This document shows positions 9,823-20,575 of a stretch of DNA of 33,977 nt, in pieces. Source of the DNA: Tieghemiomyces parasiticus (Eukaryota; Kickxellomycota; Dimargaritomycetes; Dimargaritales; Dimargaritaceae); assembly GCA_027575765.1 (NCBI GenBank), contig JANBPT010000482.1, positions 1 to 33,977 of the forward strand. The letters run 5' to 3'. Numbering within the stretch: the first letter of the stretch is position 1; each line of letters starts with the position of its first letter. The notes under the pieces were generated by a model. It worked only from the letters and a program-made list of their open reading frames with translations. It ran no database searches and was not told where the DNA came from. Position numbers and translations under genes: made by a program.

Positions 9823-10647
9823 CTACCGTCGGGGGTTGGTTGTATAGTGATCCTCCATGTCCAGCCCGGCAATGAACGAACGCAGTTCATCCAGGGTGGT
9901 GTCCATGCAAGGGTCGGTGACCAGGCTCGTCTGCAGATGGTACTTAAGGATGCGGATGGAGTACCAGTCATTTTCAAACTCCGCTGTGGCACAGGGGCGG
10001 GTGTAACCTAGGGTTCCATTTCGGTACCCCATGCGGCGCTGGCCCCGGCGCTTACAGGCTCCGAAATCTACGATACATGGCTCTCCGTTTTCCGTGACGC
10101 GGACACTGTGGGACGACATGTTATCGTGGACCACCCCACACTCGTGCATCCGGCGTAGACCAGTGGAAAGCTTGCTGATGAACACGTCAACATCGCCAAT
10201 GCGTCCCTGAGCCACGGCGTCGGAAAGGCGGTAGGGCACGCTCTCGAAACAGATCCCGGTAATGTATTCATTCTCAATACGGCAGCCACGGTACCTGACA
10301 ACGAACGGGAGGGAACCGTCGGTGAAGAGGTGCTGCAGAATATCCACCTGTGACTCCATATGGCGGGCGATGCTGTCTGGTAGCATACGGGGAATGGACG
10401 GATCGGGTTCCACTATGTATCCCGTGGCGGGGTCCAAACAGGGCGTCACGGGGATCTGCATTCGGTTGACGTGTGGATACATCATGTCGCGCGTGAGTTT
10501 AAGGGTACATAGCTTCTCAGGATTGGTAACGTTCTGGTTGCTGACCGCCTGGTGGAAGTTGCCGTCCTTGTCTCGTAATACGTAGATTGTGAACTGCGGC
10601 TTGAAACGCCAATCAAAAAGGCGCCGCTTGCACACGTAGGTCATCAT
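9823..10647 (-). CDS. Small protein-kinase-like protein, probable pseudokinase
   Basis: Single-exon frame of 274 residues, ATG at 10647 (a second Met follows at once), stop TAG. The C-terminal half resembles a kinase C-lobe: a catalytic-loop-like GVVHDNMSSHSVRV (residues 171-184), the metal-binding CIVDFGAC (191-198), an activation segment with GTLGYTRP (211-218) and an NDWYSIR helix-F motif (226-232). The loop lacks canonical residues: the HRD Asp is Asn176, the loop Lys is Ser178 and the Mg-binding Asn is Ser181, while the DFG Asp194 is kept. The N-lobe is short and has no clear glycine loop. I infer a pseudokinase or a very diverged atypical kinase; Asp175 shifted by one residue might act as base. 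A TATATATAG-type element lies upstream (about 10819-10827). It is flanked by the two receptor-like paralogues; no functional link is demonstrated. Confidence 0.72.
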   Translation of the reverse strand: MMTYVCKRRLFDWRFKPQFTIYVLRDKDGNFHQAVSNQNVTNPEKLCTLKLTRDMMYPHVNRMQIPVTPCLDPATGYIVEPDPSIPRMLPDSIARHMESQVDILQHLFTDGSLPFVVRYRGCRIENEYITGICFESVPYRLSDAVAQGRIGDVDVFISKLSTGLRRMHECGVVHDNMSSHSVRVTENGEPCIVDFGACKRRGQRRMGYRNGTLGYTRPCATAEFENDWYSIRILKYHLQTSLVTDPCMDTTLDELRSFIAGLDMEDHYTTNPRR

Positions 10648-11649
10648 GGTTAGTACGCGCGGAGGGATAGTTATTAGAGGGCGGCGGGTTAAGAATATCG
10701 AGAAAGTGGACTAGCCAAGAGATCCTAATTAATTAAGTAATGCAGCCGGCAGAGGAAACTTTTGGCAGGCGACGGACGGCGCTATAATGGACAACGGGGC
10801 GAAGCAGAGGTGGTCAGCTATATATAGATAATCAAGGTATCTGGCTAGCTTACCTACAGGCGAGGGATTTCATTAAATATCCCAACGTGTAGGGGTTTAA
10901 AGTGGCCGATGCTTTCCCTAAAGGCCCCGGCGTGCTTCTGCTAGTCATAGTCGTGGGTGCATATGGCTGTTGGTACACAAACCCGTAGTCAGATGGGCAG
11001 TTGGATCGTGCACGTGGAGGGCTTTTGGGTAACTCGCCAATGTATTGGCGAAGTGAACAATAAGTAGCCACCCCCGCAATGCTTTTTTAAATGGCAATTT
11101 TTAACTTACGTCATGAACGAACCGGTAGTCACAGGGGGAGGCCGTGTCAACAATCCCCCGGTGACACGGCAGAAGCAGTGGGAAAAAGGCCAAGGAAATT
11201 CGCCTCCTTCGTCCCTACTACAGAAATCAGGCGCCTACGGGAATGATTTCATAACATAATCATATAGATAACATGAGACTCTATTGACAAGCCCAGCGAC
11301 GTGGAAGCATCGATACCCGCCCTACCGTGGACTGAATTAGGCCACGACGGCTGTAGTCCCGTCATTAGGCCGCTGGGACCATTGCACTCCTCAGCTGCAT
11401 GTGGCACCCAACAGAGTGTATGACAATGGCCTAACGAAGTGAATTCAGTACCTCATGGTTTCCATCGCTCGTTTAATTTCAATGAGAGACACTTGTCCAC
11501 AACTTAGCGAATGGGATACAAGGAGAGATGAAAACTTCTACGCTGGATGGGGTAGAGCGTAGCAAGTAAATATATTAGGGGATCGTTAGTTACCTTAAAC
11601 ATAAATGAGAGAGCATATTAATAATTACCAATAAACATCGTGCGATGGC
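10648..11649. other. Intergenic stretch, no gene recognised
   Basis: Contains the upstream region of the kinase-like gene (AT-rich palindromic TATATATA at 10819-10826, about 170 nt before its ATG) and the 3' flank of receptor-like copy 2. Short frames only, none resembling a known family. Confidence 0.5.
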
Positions 11650-13908
11650 TCATGATTTCTTGGTGGGGGACGCTGTGAGGTGGGTGGTAGAAGTCTGACA
11701 CTCGACTTGGCGGCCAAAGTCGAGTGTAGAGGCGCCAGTCGAAGGGCTAGTGGAGACCGAGCCCAGATGGGATGCGGAGGGCAGGTGAGTCGAATTGATA
11801 GCCCCAGGGGCCCCAACGCTAAAGTAGGTCAAAGGATTAGGGTAGTCCTCTTCCATCTGGCTGTCACTGGTTCGGAGGTCAATGGAGACTGTAGACAGTG
11901 AGGATAAGGTGCTACCAGCCTTTTCGTTCACGTGCAGAGTCCCATTGGGATCCTTTGGGGTGTCACAGCCACTGACAGTCGTAGTCGCAATAGCGCCGTC
12001 CCGCTTACTAGCCGGCTGGAAGTTACCAGGAAAGTAGTAGTAGTCGCTGGGGGGCATGACCTGGGAGTCCCGGCGGTGGGTGGGGTGGTTGTTGGCACAG
12101 GAACCGCTCGGGTAAGTCATGGATGAGGTGGGCAGGGCAGCCACACCGGTGAGGTACGGTCGGTCCGATAGAGCCCCACCGGCTGCGTTCCCAGTTGTGG
12201 AGTTGGCGAGGCGGGGGCCAAGGTGGAGAGCGCTGGCGTTCTCGGAGGTCAAAGCGCGCTGCCAGGGCATCCAGCGTTGCCACCAGGCCAGGGGCTCCAC
12301 AGTGCTACCCGCGGCCTGGTGCTTGGGTCTCATGAAGGGCATCTTCCAGGAGAAGGAGCTCTCATTCACGAAGTAGGCGGTGGGCTCGGAGACCTTGGGA
12401 GTATAGTTGATGTGGCCAGTACCATTCGGGCTACTATCGGTACCGTTGTGGTCGTCGCTGCCTGAAACCAACATGAGGTGACGGCGCTTGAGTGGCGAAG
12501 AGTCGCGGACACGGAGGATCCAGAAAATAGACGTGAAGGTGGTGATGGAGGAGAGCTGGTAGAAAATGGTTCGTCCGATGCACACCGAGACGTACTGGGT
12601 AATGGACGAGATGACCATCATGAGACCTACAGTGATTAGGAGACCACCAATGAATCCAACGCCGGCGAGCATCGAAAGACGCAGCAGTGCAGTACGCGTG
12701 TCCTCGGGGATGTTCATTTTGCGCAAGTTGCGCACCACCACAAACCCGTAGGGAATGAGCATGACGGCCATGAGGTACATACCGATGCTGGCGACATAAC
12801 TGTTGGTACTCCAGCCGATCAGTAAGGCGGTCGGATGCAAGGTGACAGACCACACAACGAGCACGGCGTCGGCGAAAATGGTGACAGCCATGAGGAGGTA
12901 TATGTGGCAGATCAGTACTTTGACGTATTTGCGGTACAGGATACGCTGCATGATACGAAGCCACATGAGCAGGACCATGTAAAGCGTGGGGAATCCGATA
13001 ATCCAGGAGAGATAGCGGAATACGTTCTGCACCCGGGAGAGTGGGGCGGAAGGGACCAGTATCATAGAGTTGACGAGGAAAAAAATGGCCGCCAGAAAGA
13101 TAAAAAACCGGGGCTGGAAGCGGCACTTGCTTGCGATGAGGAGCCGGGCAAACTCGTAGATGGCGTAGATGATCCCGGGAGCGTACGAAATGTAATAGAA
13201 AACAAGGTAGGCCTGGAAAGGCGTCGAGTGGAGCGAGTCGTTCCACGCTCCGGGCTCCTCCGTGACACGCACAACGATGGGTACGTAAGGCACCTCGGGG
13301 CCGGCGGCGATGGATGCATTGACGGTACCTTGCGTAAGCTGGGAAAACATGACCCCGGTATCGAGTCCGATCTGGGCTACCTCCACACCCGGCGGGAGGT
13401 GGTAAAAGTAGTCGTCAATCACCTCCGTGTCAAGTCCGCCGAACGTGGTGTTGGCGAGCAGGACGCACGCGAAAAGGGCGACCTTGACGGCCGGGTATCC
13501 GCGGGCACTAATCGTGGGGAGGGCGGCGGGAATCTGCTTCATGACCTGGGTGGAGGAGTAGCAGCCCTGCTGGATCGCCTGGACACGGTCAAAGAAGATG
13601 ACGGTGCCGAGTTGCTTGGCTGGGGTGTCGTCACTGACCTGGGCCTGCCACGCCGAGGACCGCAGACGGGGAACACCTGTCACGTTGACCTGGCAGTCGG
13701 GACCGATCGGCATCTGGAGGAGCGGGCCGGTGTAGGTGTAGGGGTCGATCCGGGCGTCGTAAAAGTCGATGGACGGCTGCTTGGTGACCGGAAGCTCGGG
13801 AATGGGCGTGATAATCTCAACGGTGGCTTGGACGGCGGGGCTGCCGATCAGGCCCAAAGAAATTCCCAGGACCACCAAGCCGGAAAATACACGGGCTGTA
13901 GCCAACAT
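11650..13908 (-). CDS. Receptor-like protein: signal peptide, ectodomain, seven TM helices
   Basis: Intact single-exon frame of 752 codons, ATG at 13908, stop TGA. Residues 1-28 form a signal peptide ending at AVQA. Residues 29-230 are an extracellular or lumenal domain with two Cys pairs' worth of sparse Cys, NVT/NTT/NAS/NDS glycosylation sequons and a hydrophobic core arrangement (GTVIFFDRV...GYPAVKVALFACV...VEVAQIGLDTG) reminiscent of protease-associated (PA) domains; that fold assignment is tentative. Seven hydrophobic helices follow at about 233-260, 267-287, 299-320, 331-356, 361-394, 408-434 and 441-467. The remaining 285 residues are a Ser/Thr/Asn-rich cytoplasmic tail with the motifs SEPTAYF and YPNPLTYFS. 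Topology suggests a receptor-like membrane protein (N-terminus out, tail in), but I recognise no named GPCR class and no ligand can be proposed. A perfect TATAAATA lies 270 nt upstream. A near-identical ectodomain occurs in copy 1. Confidence 0.85.
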   Translation of the reverse strand: MLATARVFSGLVVLGISLGLIGSPAVQATVEIITPIPELPVTKQPSIDFYDARIDPYTYTGPLLQMPIGPDCQVNVTGVPRLRSSAWQAQVSDDTPAKQLGTVIFFDRVQAIQQGCYSSTQVMKQIPAALPTISARGYPAVKVALFACVLLANTTFGGLDTEVIDDYFYHLPPGVEVAQIGLDTGVMFSQLTQGTVNASIAAGPEVPYVPIVVRVTEEPGAWNDSLHSTPFQAYLVFYYISYAPGIIYAIYEFARLLIASKCRFQPRFFIFLAAIFFLVNSMILVPSAPLSRVQNVFRYLSWIIGFPTLYMVLLMWLRIMQRILYRKYVKVLICHIYLLMAVTIFADAVLVVWSVTLHPTALLIGWSTNSYVASIGMYLMAVMLIPYGFVVVRNLRKMNIPEDTRTALLRLSMLAGVGFIGGLLITVGLMMVISSITQYVSVCIGRTIFYQLSSITTFTSIFWILRVRDSSPLKRRHLMLVSGSDDHNGTDSSPNGTGHINYTPKVSEPTAYFVNESSFSWKMPFMRPKHQAAGSTVEPLAWWQRWMPWQRALTSENASALHLGPRLANSTTGNAAGGALSDRPYLTGVAALPTSSMTYPSGSCANNHPTHRRDSQVMPPSDYYYFPGNFQPASKRDGAIATTTVSGCDTPKDPNGTLHVNEKAGSTLSSLSTVSIDLRTSDSQMEEDYPNPLTYFSVGAPGAINSTHLPSASHLGSVSTSPSTGASTLDFGRQVECQTSTTHLTASPTKKS
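13096..13835. repeat. Partner of the near-identical 740-bp block at 6136-6875
   Basis: Same orientation, constant offset 6960, two mismatches. It spans the mature ectodomain and helix 1 of copy 2, with abrupt loss of identity at both edges. Confidence 0.92.
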
Positions 13909-14178
13909 GGTGAGTACAAATGAGCTACAATAGTTTTTGGTCCGAACGTAAGCAATATGGAGTTATGGTTAATGCGGCCCGGAGGCTAACTGAGCGTAGA
14001 GCTTGTATGTTAGATTGTAAACCAGTCTAGGGGTTGACGTGAAGTTGTTGAGTGGGCAAGTGCCGGATGTGCCAAGTAAGCGACAAAGCGGATTAGGTGA
14101 GATAAACTGATGGGTTGGAGATGCAATGTAAGCGTGAAGATGACGATAATTCATGGAAGAAGGTGGCGCGCTGGCCTC

Positions 14179-14186
14179 TATTTATA
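14179..14186 (-). promoter_or_regulatory. TATA box of receptor-like copy 2
   Basis: On the minus strand this reads TATAAATA, embedded in GTGTATAAATAGAGG. It is 270 nt before the ATG at 13908, implying a leader of about 240 nt. The best TATA match in this region. Confidence 0.6.
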
Positions 14187-14189
14187 CAC

Positions 14190-17065
14190 CCGGAGGGTAT
14201 TGACGGTAGAGTTAGTAAAGATTAGCCGTGGTGGAACCTTCGCGGAACACGGCTCCAGGGCTGGCGTGCACCCCCGCTGTGTTTCGGCCAGTATTCTGAA
14301 GGCCAGGCTCTGGCTTGATTACGGTCATACGCAATACTATTCATCCACCCTACAGCGTCTCTTACTACTCCCCTCCCTGCGACCGTCCTTTCTCCACTCA
14401 AAACTCTGAGCAACCCCGTCCAGTCTCATGTGACAGTAGGAAGGTGGGCTACACACAGAGGCAACCCGGCACGCGGGGAAGAAAAATAAATATAGGGCGG
14501 CAGGAGGCGGGGAAAAGCCGAAATGGGAAGCTGAGGGACTGGAGTCCTAAACGGATACCTTGAAGGGCGTTCTTTGCAAACTGAGGATAGAGGAGGGAAG
14601 CAGTGTTACATATTCCTTCATACTTGCGAAGGGTTGTAGGCGTTAGGTGAGAGAGGATCTCCAGAGGTAGTTTAGCTCCCTAAATGGAAGTCCGGGTAGG
14701 GTAGAAAGGTCTGCATTCCGGTAGAGACGGAGGTAAAAGTGAGCGGTAGAGAGCCGAGCACTGGGTTCGTCCGCGACTCACCACTATAATCGCTTACCAG
14801 CTACTCGGGCTTGGGCAGGATAGGGAGACGCGAAAAGATTGGGCTCGCTGTATATGTCAATGGAGGTGGACGGCTAAACCATCGTTTTTCTTCATTTTTA
14901 TGACATGCACTCTAACTTTACCGCTAGGAATTGGATTGGTACAATCCTGCGGCTTAGATCAGAGGCACTCAATCACCCAGGAAATAACCGCTGATAGAGC
15001 CATAAAGTAGACTAGAGGCCAAGTTGAGACGAAATGTGCCACTGTCAACCGCGGTAGACCATTATTGGCCACTAACCCCCCTGGAATTCGAACATTCACG
15101 ATACAGCAGCGTCGACCGTTGAACCCATATCGCTCGGCAGGAGTGAGCAGAAAGGGGGTGGCAATGTCTGGCTGGGGAACTGTACATGGTTGTAGTACAA
15201 CCGATCATTGTTAAGAAATGGTTTTTTTTGGACCCTACAACAGTCCTTTTCTCTCCCTCTCTCCATAATTTTCGCCTACGGTCTTGTCGCCGAAAGGCTT
15301 ATTGACCATTTTCGAACCTCGCTCTACGGTTTTTCTGCCTAACGCAAGCAGATATCCGGATGATGCCGGGTAAACAATACATTTCCGCTACTTGGCTCAA
15401 CAGTGACCTCTATGACGCACCATTGCCTGTCGGCCAGAGCCTATAAACCAAAGATACCTGCTCCAATACTGCTCCGGAAGACACAGCTACCCAGCCTATT
15501 TTCTCATAGCGGAGACCAATGTCGACTATTCTCCGCAAATCAGGGAGCCCACAGTGGCCCACCTTGATCTAGACAAAAGGCGACGCTGACGATTCGGAAG
15601 CCGGGCAGACTTGCCGAGTTGCGGGTGAGCGGGTACGAGGTGGCGGAATTGTCGGTGAATCCGAGTGGGCCAGACCATGTGCTATCGTGAAGGATTCAAC
15701 AGGTGGATTTTGAAGGCCTAGTCACCGTTGCAGTATACCCGAATTGGCTTGAACCGTAGGTTACTCGTCCCTTTCCAAGGGGCTCCATGTTCTCAGGGCT
15801 GGACAGTAAATTCTGCCCGGTGTGGCTGATCAAGAGGATTCGCTCTGGATATGGGTGAGTCGCCCGTGCTTTAACAGCCGGACGGGTAGCTCTAGCGAGG
15901 ACTCTCTTCTCCTACTCCGTACATAGGTATACCAAATTGCAAGTAGACAAAAGTAGGTTTCAGTAGGCCTTCGCATTTCCCATGCGCCTTCCTTGGCCAA
16001 AGTTGAATATATTACGTTCTCCTGGGTGCCATATCGCTAAATATCTCTGGTAGACCAAGGGTATCGCATTGACCCCGGCCGCCATGATGGTACTATCTGA
16101 CCATATCGGATGGATCCATGGCGAATATTTCTCATTGAATGACATACCCGTTGCCCGTCCCATGTCATCAGCAACCTTTTCGTTGGGCCAGTATAGCCTA
16201 CATAGGTTAATGGTGGCTCAGGGCCAAATTCCCTAGCCCTCCCCTTGTATGGCACACGCGGCGAAAGCTGACCGTCAACCACGGGCCAGGCTCTGAGGCC
16301 TCGGCTTCTAGCCAGCATTCTTATAGCCGACTGATACCTTTTCCAGCTTCGCATTTATTGTTTAGGACGACGGGGAACTGGCTACTTGTTTCAGAATCGG
16401 ACTTACTCTTACCAATATTCGAAAAGCCATGGGCTACCTTCTTGAACGGTCACAGTCAAGGGAGTGAACACAGTGAGAAGTGTGGGATAGAAATCGCTAG
16501 AGGGCGATGACTTTAGGGCATAAAAACAGTACAGCCACGGCGTCATGGTGTTCAGCAGAATGCGAGTGTGCCTTTCAGAAGCCTCTGTTTGTCGACCCTG
16601 GGAACGAGCCCGCCGTTCCTTCGTTGTACTATACCGCCATCTAGCGTATGTACTGAAGAGATAACCTGGGAGCCGCCAAGGCGGTAAGCCTTTGGTAGAA
16701 TGGTGCAGTCAGAGCCGTTACACTGCCACGCTCTCCACCTGGCCCGTATCCTAGTGGTATTTGCTTAGAGACCAGTGCGCCACAGTGACGTGGCGCATTT
16801 TATTCAGCTGAAAGCTACGCAAATACTTCAATAATCCTGTTTAGCATACAATCTTGTATAATCGGAAATATATTTTTTTTCGGATGACTGCCGTCCCTAG
16901 GTACAACTTAAGAAAATTAAGTTATCGTCATTACCCGCCTTATACTAGGCGATACTAGCAAAAATGAAATTTCGTACGAGTAAGCTTACCTTCTTGACTT
17001 GCATGATCAGTGTGACGCTCATACACAAGACCGTATCATCGATACGCCAGTACGCAGCCTCTTCA
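14190..17065. other. Long stretch without recognisable gene
   Basis: Read on both strands, this region offers only short frames with no family resemblance and no consistent splice structure. A minus frame near 16354-16037 (about 105 codons) is the longest but has no recognisable motif. A compact perfect hairpin lies at 16776-16797. I found no tRNA or spliceosomal RNA signature. Confidence 0.5.
16776..16797. repeat. Perfect 8-bp hairpin followed by a T run
   Basis: TGCGCCAC and GTGGCGCA pair perfectly around a six-base loop (AGTGAC), followed on the plus strand by TTTTATT. This could be the 3' end of an RNA polymerase III transcript or a chance hairpin. Upstream (16749-16767) is a weak A-box-like TAGTGGTAT stretch, but no B box was found, so I do not call an RNA gene. 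Confidence 0.5.
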
Positions 17066-17242
17066 AGCCACCGTCCGTTAGAGGTTGCAGAACTCTCCAT
17101 ACAACCGCCAGAGATACACACTTGGCCATGAACCTCCCTGCTCAGCATCCTATATCTACCCAAGCCTCCGCCCTCCTCCATCGCTTCTTTTCATTAATAT
17201 CCACCTTACGTCCGTCCTCCGTTTTACCTATCGTTTATTGCT
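17066..17242 (+). repeat. Diverged dispersed repeat, copy A
   Basis: Shares about 180 bp of alignable sequence with 24773-24970. The best part is GTTAGAGGTTGCAGAA, then CAACCG..GAGA.AC.CAC, then an ATG followed after a short variable stretch by ATATC.AC.CA.GC, then CCTCCAT. In both copies the ATG opens a short frame encoding a shared ISTQA peptide, so this may be the start of a small paralogous gene pair or a noncoding repeat. Confidence 0.7.
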
Positions 17243-20200
17243 TGAACCATTGCATCATCAATAAAGCCCGCTACGACTCCCACGCTTGCTGGTCTCCGTT
17301 AGCGGCATCACAATCAGCCCTCGCCAACGCTACCTATTGGCGCCAGTAAGTCACAATGCTCTTTCCTTTGTACATTGTTTTTACTAATATACCTGCCTCT
17401 TTTTACTAGAGTCCAACATGATTGATTATACGGGCCACATCTCTCGCCTATCATTTGCTCTCCTAATGTTCATCTGAAGCGGTTGCATGTTGAAACGATT
17501 ATACAGCCGATTGGAGGGGTCATAAGAACTATATATATCATACTTCCAGACTAGTCAAGGTGCGAAGCCCTTGATAGTAAGGCTGTGTAGCGGTTATGCG
17601 GAATTTGGGACCTGAAGGAGATTATGGAGCTCTTAATGTCACTTAACCTCTATTTAGAGGGTCCACATCAAGGTGATGCGACCAACAGGCGAGCTGTTTT
17701 CCCTCCAGACTCTCGCAGCGCGAAGGTACACGACTTATTATCCGACAGTATGCCTACACACCCTTGAACCCGCTCAAATTCGTGTAGCCCTGATGTTTCC
17801 AATGTATCATTTATGGGATCGATCCGCTCAGCGTACTCGAGTTTATATCAGAACATCCAGTAGTGGGAGGAATATGAAATTCGCAAGCAGAGGGCGAAAG
17901 CTGGTTACGGTCAAGTAACAATCCGCTGTTGTATATCTCGTAGGCAGAAGGTATGCTTTATAGTGTCCGTGAGGTGGTAGGGCTTTTATTGTGCGTGATT
18001 GTAGGTACAACATTGAGTGGATGAAACTACACTACAGGACAGATCTTAAGGCCATGTAGTTTCCCTTGCACCAGAGATAATGGTCTCGGACCTGGTGATG
18101 GGATGAGAGGGTAAACACCACATCCTCCTTGGCTGCATGTGCAAGGTTTGACTTGAACGGTTGGATAACGGGTTGTAGAGCGGCGATTTAGACAACTTCC
18201 CGATGAAAGGCGCCAACTAATGAGGTAGACAGTTTTCACTGTATACTGACCCTGCAGTTATACATTGTGCTAATGGGGCCAGTTCCGGGGACCTGTGCCG
18301 AATACCCCCATTTAAATATACCCTGAATCGCAGTTATAGCGGTGCAGAGAATCTATATTGTATTGCTTAATCGATTTTCGGCTACACAGTATTCAAAAGT
18401 TCTACAAAGCTTGGATTCCAGCGTGAATTGTGGTAGCAAAAATGCAAACCGCAGAAACCACCAGTCATCACCCGCACCCTAAACCGTTATCGATGGCAAA
18501 GTCCACCCAACCAGTGTAGCGCCAACCGCGGTCCATCTCCACCCTCACTAGCATCAACCAACTCCCTACCCTTCAGCATCTATTAATGAAGAAGCTAGCA
18601 GAACCTCGCCACTTATTCCTTACCTACTTCCAATACCTCACCGCCCATCGGACCTCTCGCAAAATCACTTGCACAGCCCCACGAGGTTTGGCCCCTACCA
18701 AGGTCAAGACCGCTCCCTAACACCCCTCCCTAAAGCAGACCGACCCGGCTATAAAAACCTTGAGAAAGGCATCGTAATAAAGTAACCGTTAACCTATTCC
18801 ATTATATATTATTATCATACCGATCACCCCCCGGTTTCCTACCAACTATGCGAACTATAGAGCATGGGATCCAGCGGGCGGGGGGACTCATCTGACCTGG
18901 GCGATCATCTGAACCCCGTGGCCTGCAAGTCGATCAAATAGTATAACCAATACGTCGCTGCGTAAATTCCCAGCGAAATAGCAGACGTTAATACCTGACA
19001 TACCCTCTCTCTCCACCACGGTGATTGATGCCTCAGACATTTTCGCTACATTAGAGTTACTCGGGCACTGTTGACTCATCACTCACATAGAAAGAGTGGG
19101 GCGGCGGTAGTAATGGAAAGCAAATAATTTGAGAGGCTGGGCTGGCCTCGCCTGGCTATTTGCATGCACTGCGTGAACCCATGGGAACCAGTCATTATAG
19201 ATTTCACTCCTCCCCTCTTTGGTGCAGAATAATAGATTTTAAAAAAGCAGTCACCCAGGGTCAAGTTCCTCCCTGGCTGCTATTTTTTTGGGGGAATAAG
19301 GCTGCGGTGCAGAAAGAAAGGGGGGCGAATAACGTACGAGATTAGCCGGCTACCACGGAAGTGGAACCAAGTTACCCCGGAAAGCTGTTTCCGCTGAAGC
19401 AGGGATCAATTTTCCTGGGAACCTGGGCCCCAATAGATGATTTAGTAACTGGAGAGGAAAATAATAGCATTGGCACCAACGTGACACGGTGCCGCCGGGG
19501 AGGGGAGGTTACAGGGTCCCTTTTTTCTTATTAATCGGCCACGCAAGGACAACTCTCCCATAGGCAGGGCCTCTCGGACAGTCGCATGCCAACACTCCAC
19601 CGGTCTTCCCATGCCCCTTACCAACTTCATTGACCTGCGGCTGTACGCGCTATGAGCCTGACAATATATATATCTGAACAATTTTTGGTTTACGTAACAC
19701 TGCGACCTTTTCGGCGTCCACTGCGTCCGTCACGCCATCAACGGCTACCTACCAATATCAAGGCGGATGGGTATATGGTGCTGGACCTCACATCAATTGG
19801 GTCGATTCCCCTGCAGACAGCGCAATATCGCTCGTCTTATCTGCTCATTTCTCTGGCTTACCGTATATTATTGGTGCGACCACCCCTGTGACTGTTTTTC
19901 GTCAGATCGCCTGACATGGGGTCCTCGCTCTTTCTTCCGCCTTCCCGGCTTACTGATTCAATAACAAGTACTTGCTACTCCCCCCCTCCCTCTCTCCCCC
20001 ATCCATACCTCCCTCGCTCTGTGTGTGCTACCCTGTCCGATACTGTGCGTTTAAATACCGGCCGCTACAGCAACCGACGGCGTAGCTAAGCCCTTCCCGT
20101 TTCATAACAGACCTGAACATTATTATACTTTTACAGCCCCTTCGCCGAAACACCCTGTTCCTACTTCTTCACCGCGTCCGAAGAAATCTAGTGGTAAGTC

Positions 20201-20410
20201 AATCTAGGCAAGAGCCCCGACAGGCTTTACCCGCCACAGTCGTCACCCAGTTCTGTCCGTTGCTATATTTTTCGAAGGCTACGTAGCGGTCGGCTTGCTC
20301 CACTAGCCACGTCAGCTCCGCATGGTACCATGACTTCACAAGGCTCATTTGTGAACAGTGCCACCTGGAAAGCAAACTAGCGCCTACGACTTGACCCTTC
20401 TCAGCACCCC
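17243..20410. other. Long stretch without recognisable gene
   Basis: No family-like frame on either strand. A TATAAAAA element at 18750-18757 (plus) sits after C-rich, promoter-like sequence (18590-18740), but the ATG that follows (18848) opens only a 15-codon frame with no splice donor that would extend it. T/C-rich stretches near 19970-20030 are similarly promoter-like without a gene behind them. Confidence 0.5.
18750..18757 (+). promoter_or_regulatory. Orphan TATA box candidate
   Basis: TATAAAAA preceded by C-rich sequence. No coding region can be attached to it, so it might drive a noncoding transcript or be fortuitous. Confidence 0.25.
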
Positions 20411-20442
20411 CCCCCCGCCCAGCGTATCCATCGGGCGGGGGG
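20411..20442. repeat. Perfect 10-bp GC hairpin with 12-nt loop
   Basis: CCCCCCGCCC (20411-20420) is the exact inverted complement of GGGCGGGGGG (20433-20442). The stem is all G:C and lies about 57 nt upstream of a TATAAATA box at 20499. The C run extends further left (from 20407). Confidence 0.85.
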
Positions 20443-20498
20443 TATCCCACATTTCAATGTGCCTTGTTTTCGCTGCCTGCCAACTTCATATCCCCAAT

Positions 20499-20506
20499 TA
20501 TAAATA
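20499..20506 (+). promoter_or_regulatory. TATA box of a spliced leader unit upstream of the aminotransferase gene
   Basis: TATAAATA followed by a pyrimidine-rich start region and, 140 nt later, a consensus splice donor. Together these indicate a transcription start near 20530. Confidence 0.55.
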
Positions 20507-20575
20507 GGGCCGCCGTTTCCTCCTCCTTTCCGCTTCGTTAACCTAAACTCTTCGTACCCATCCAATTCCACCTAA

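Noticed and set aside
12835..13923. Long plus-strand open frame (362 codons) opposite receptor-like copy 2, with a matching one at 6268-6939
   Set aside because: It is the antisense shadow of the signal-peptide/ectodomain/TM frame. The product is Gly/Arg/Asp-rich with no family resemblance, and it recurs opposite copy 1 only because the DNA is duplicated.
16740..16800. tRNA-like gene
   Set aside because: There is a TAGTGGTAT stretch like an A box and a terminal hairpin, but no T-loop GGTTCGA-type B box and no cloverleaf.
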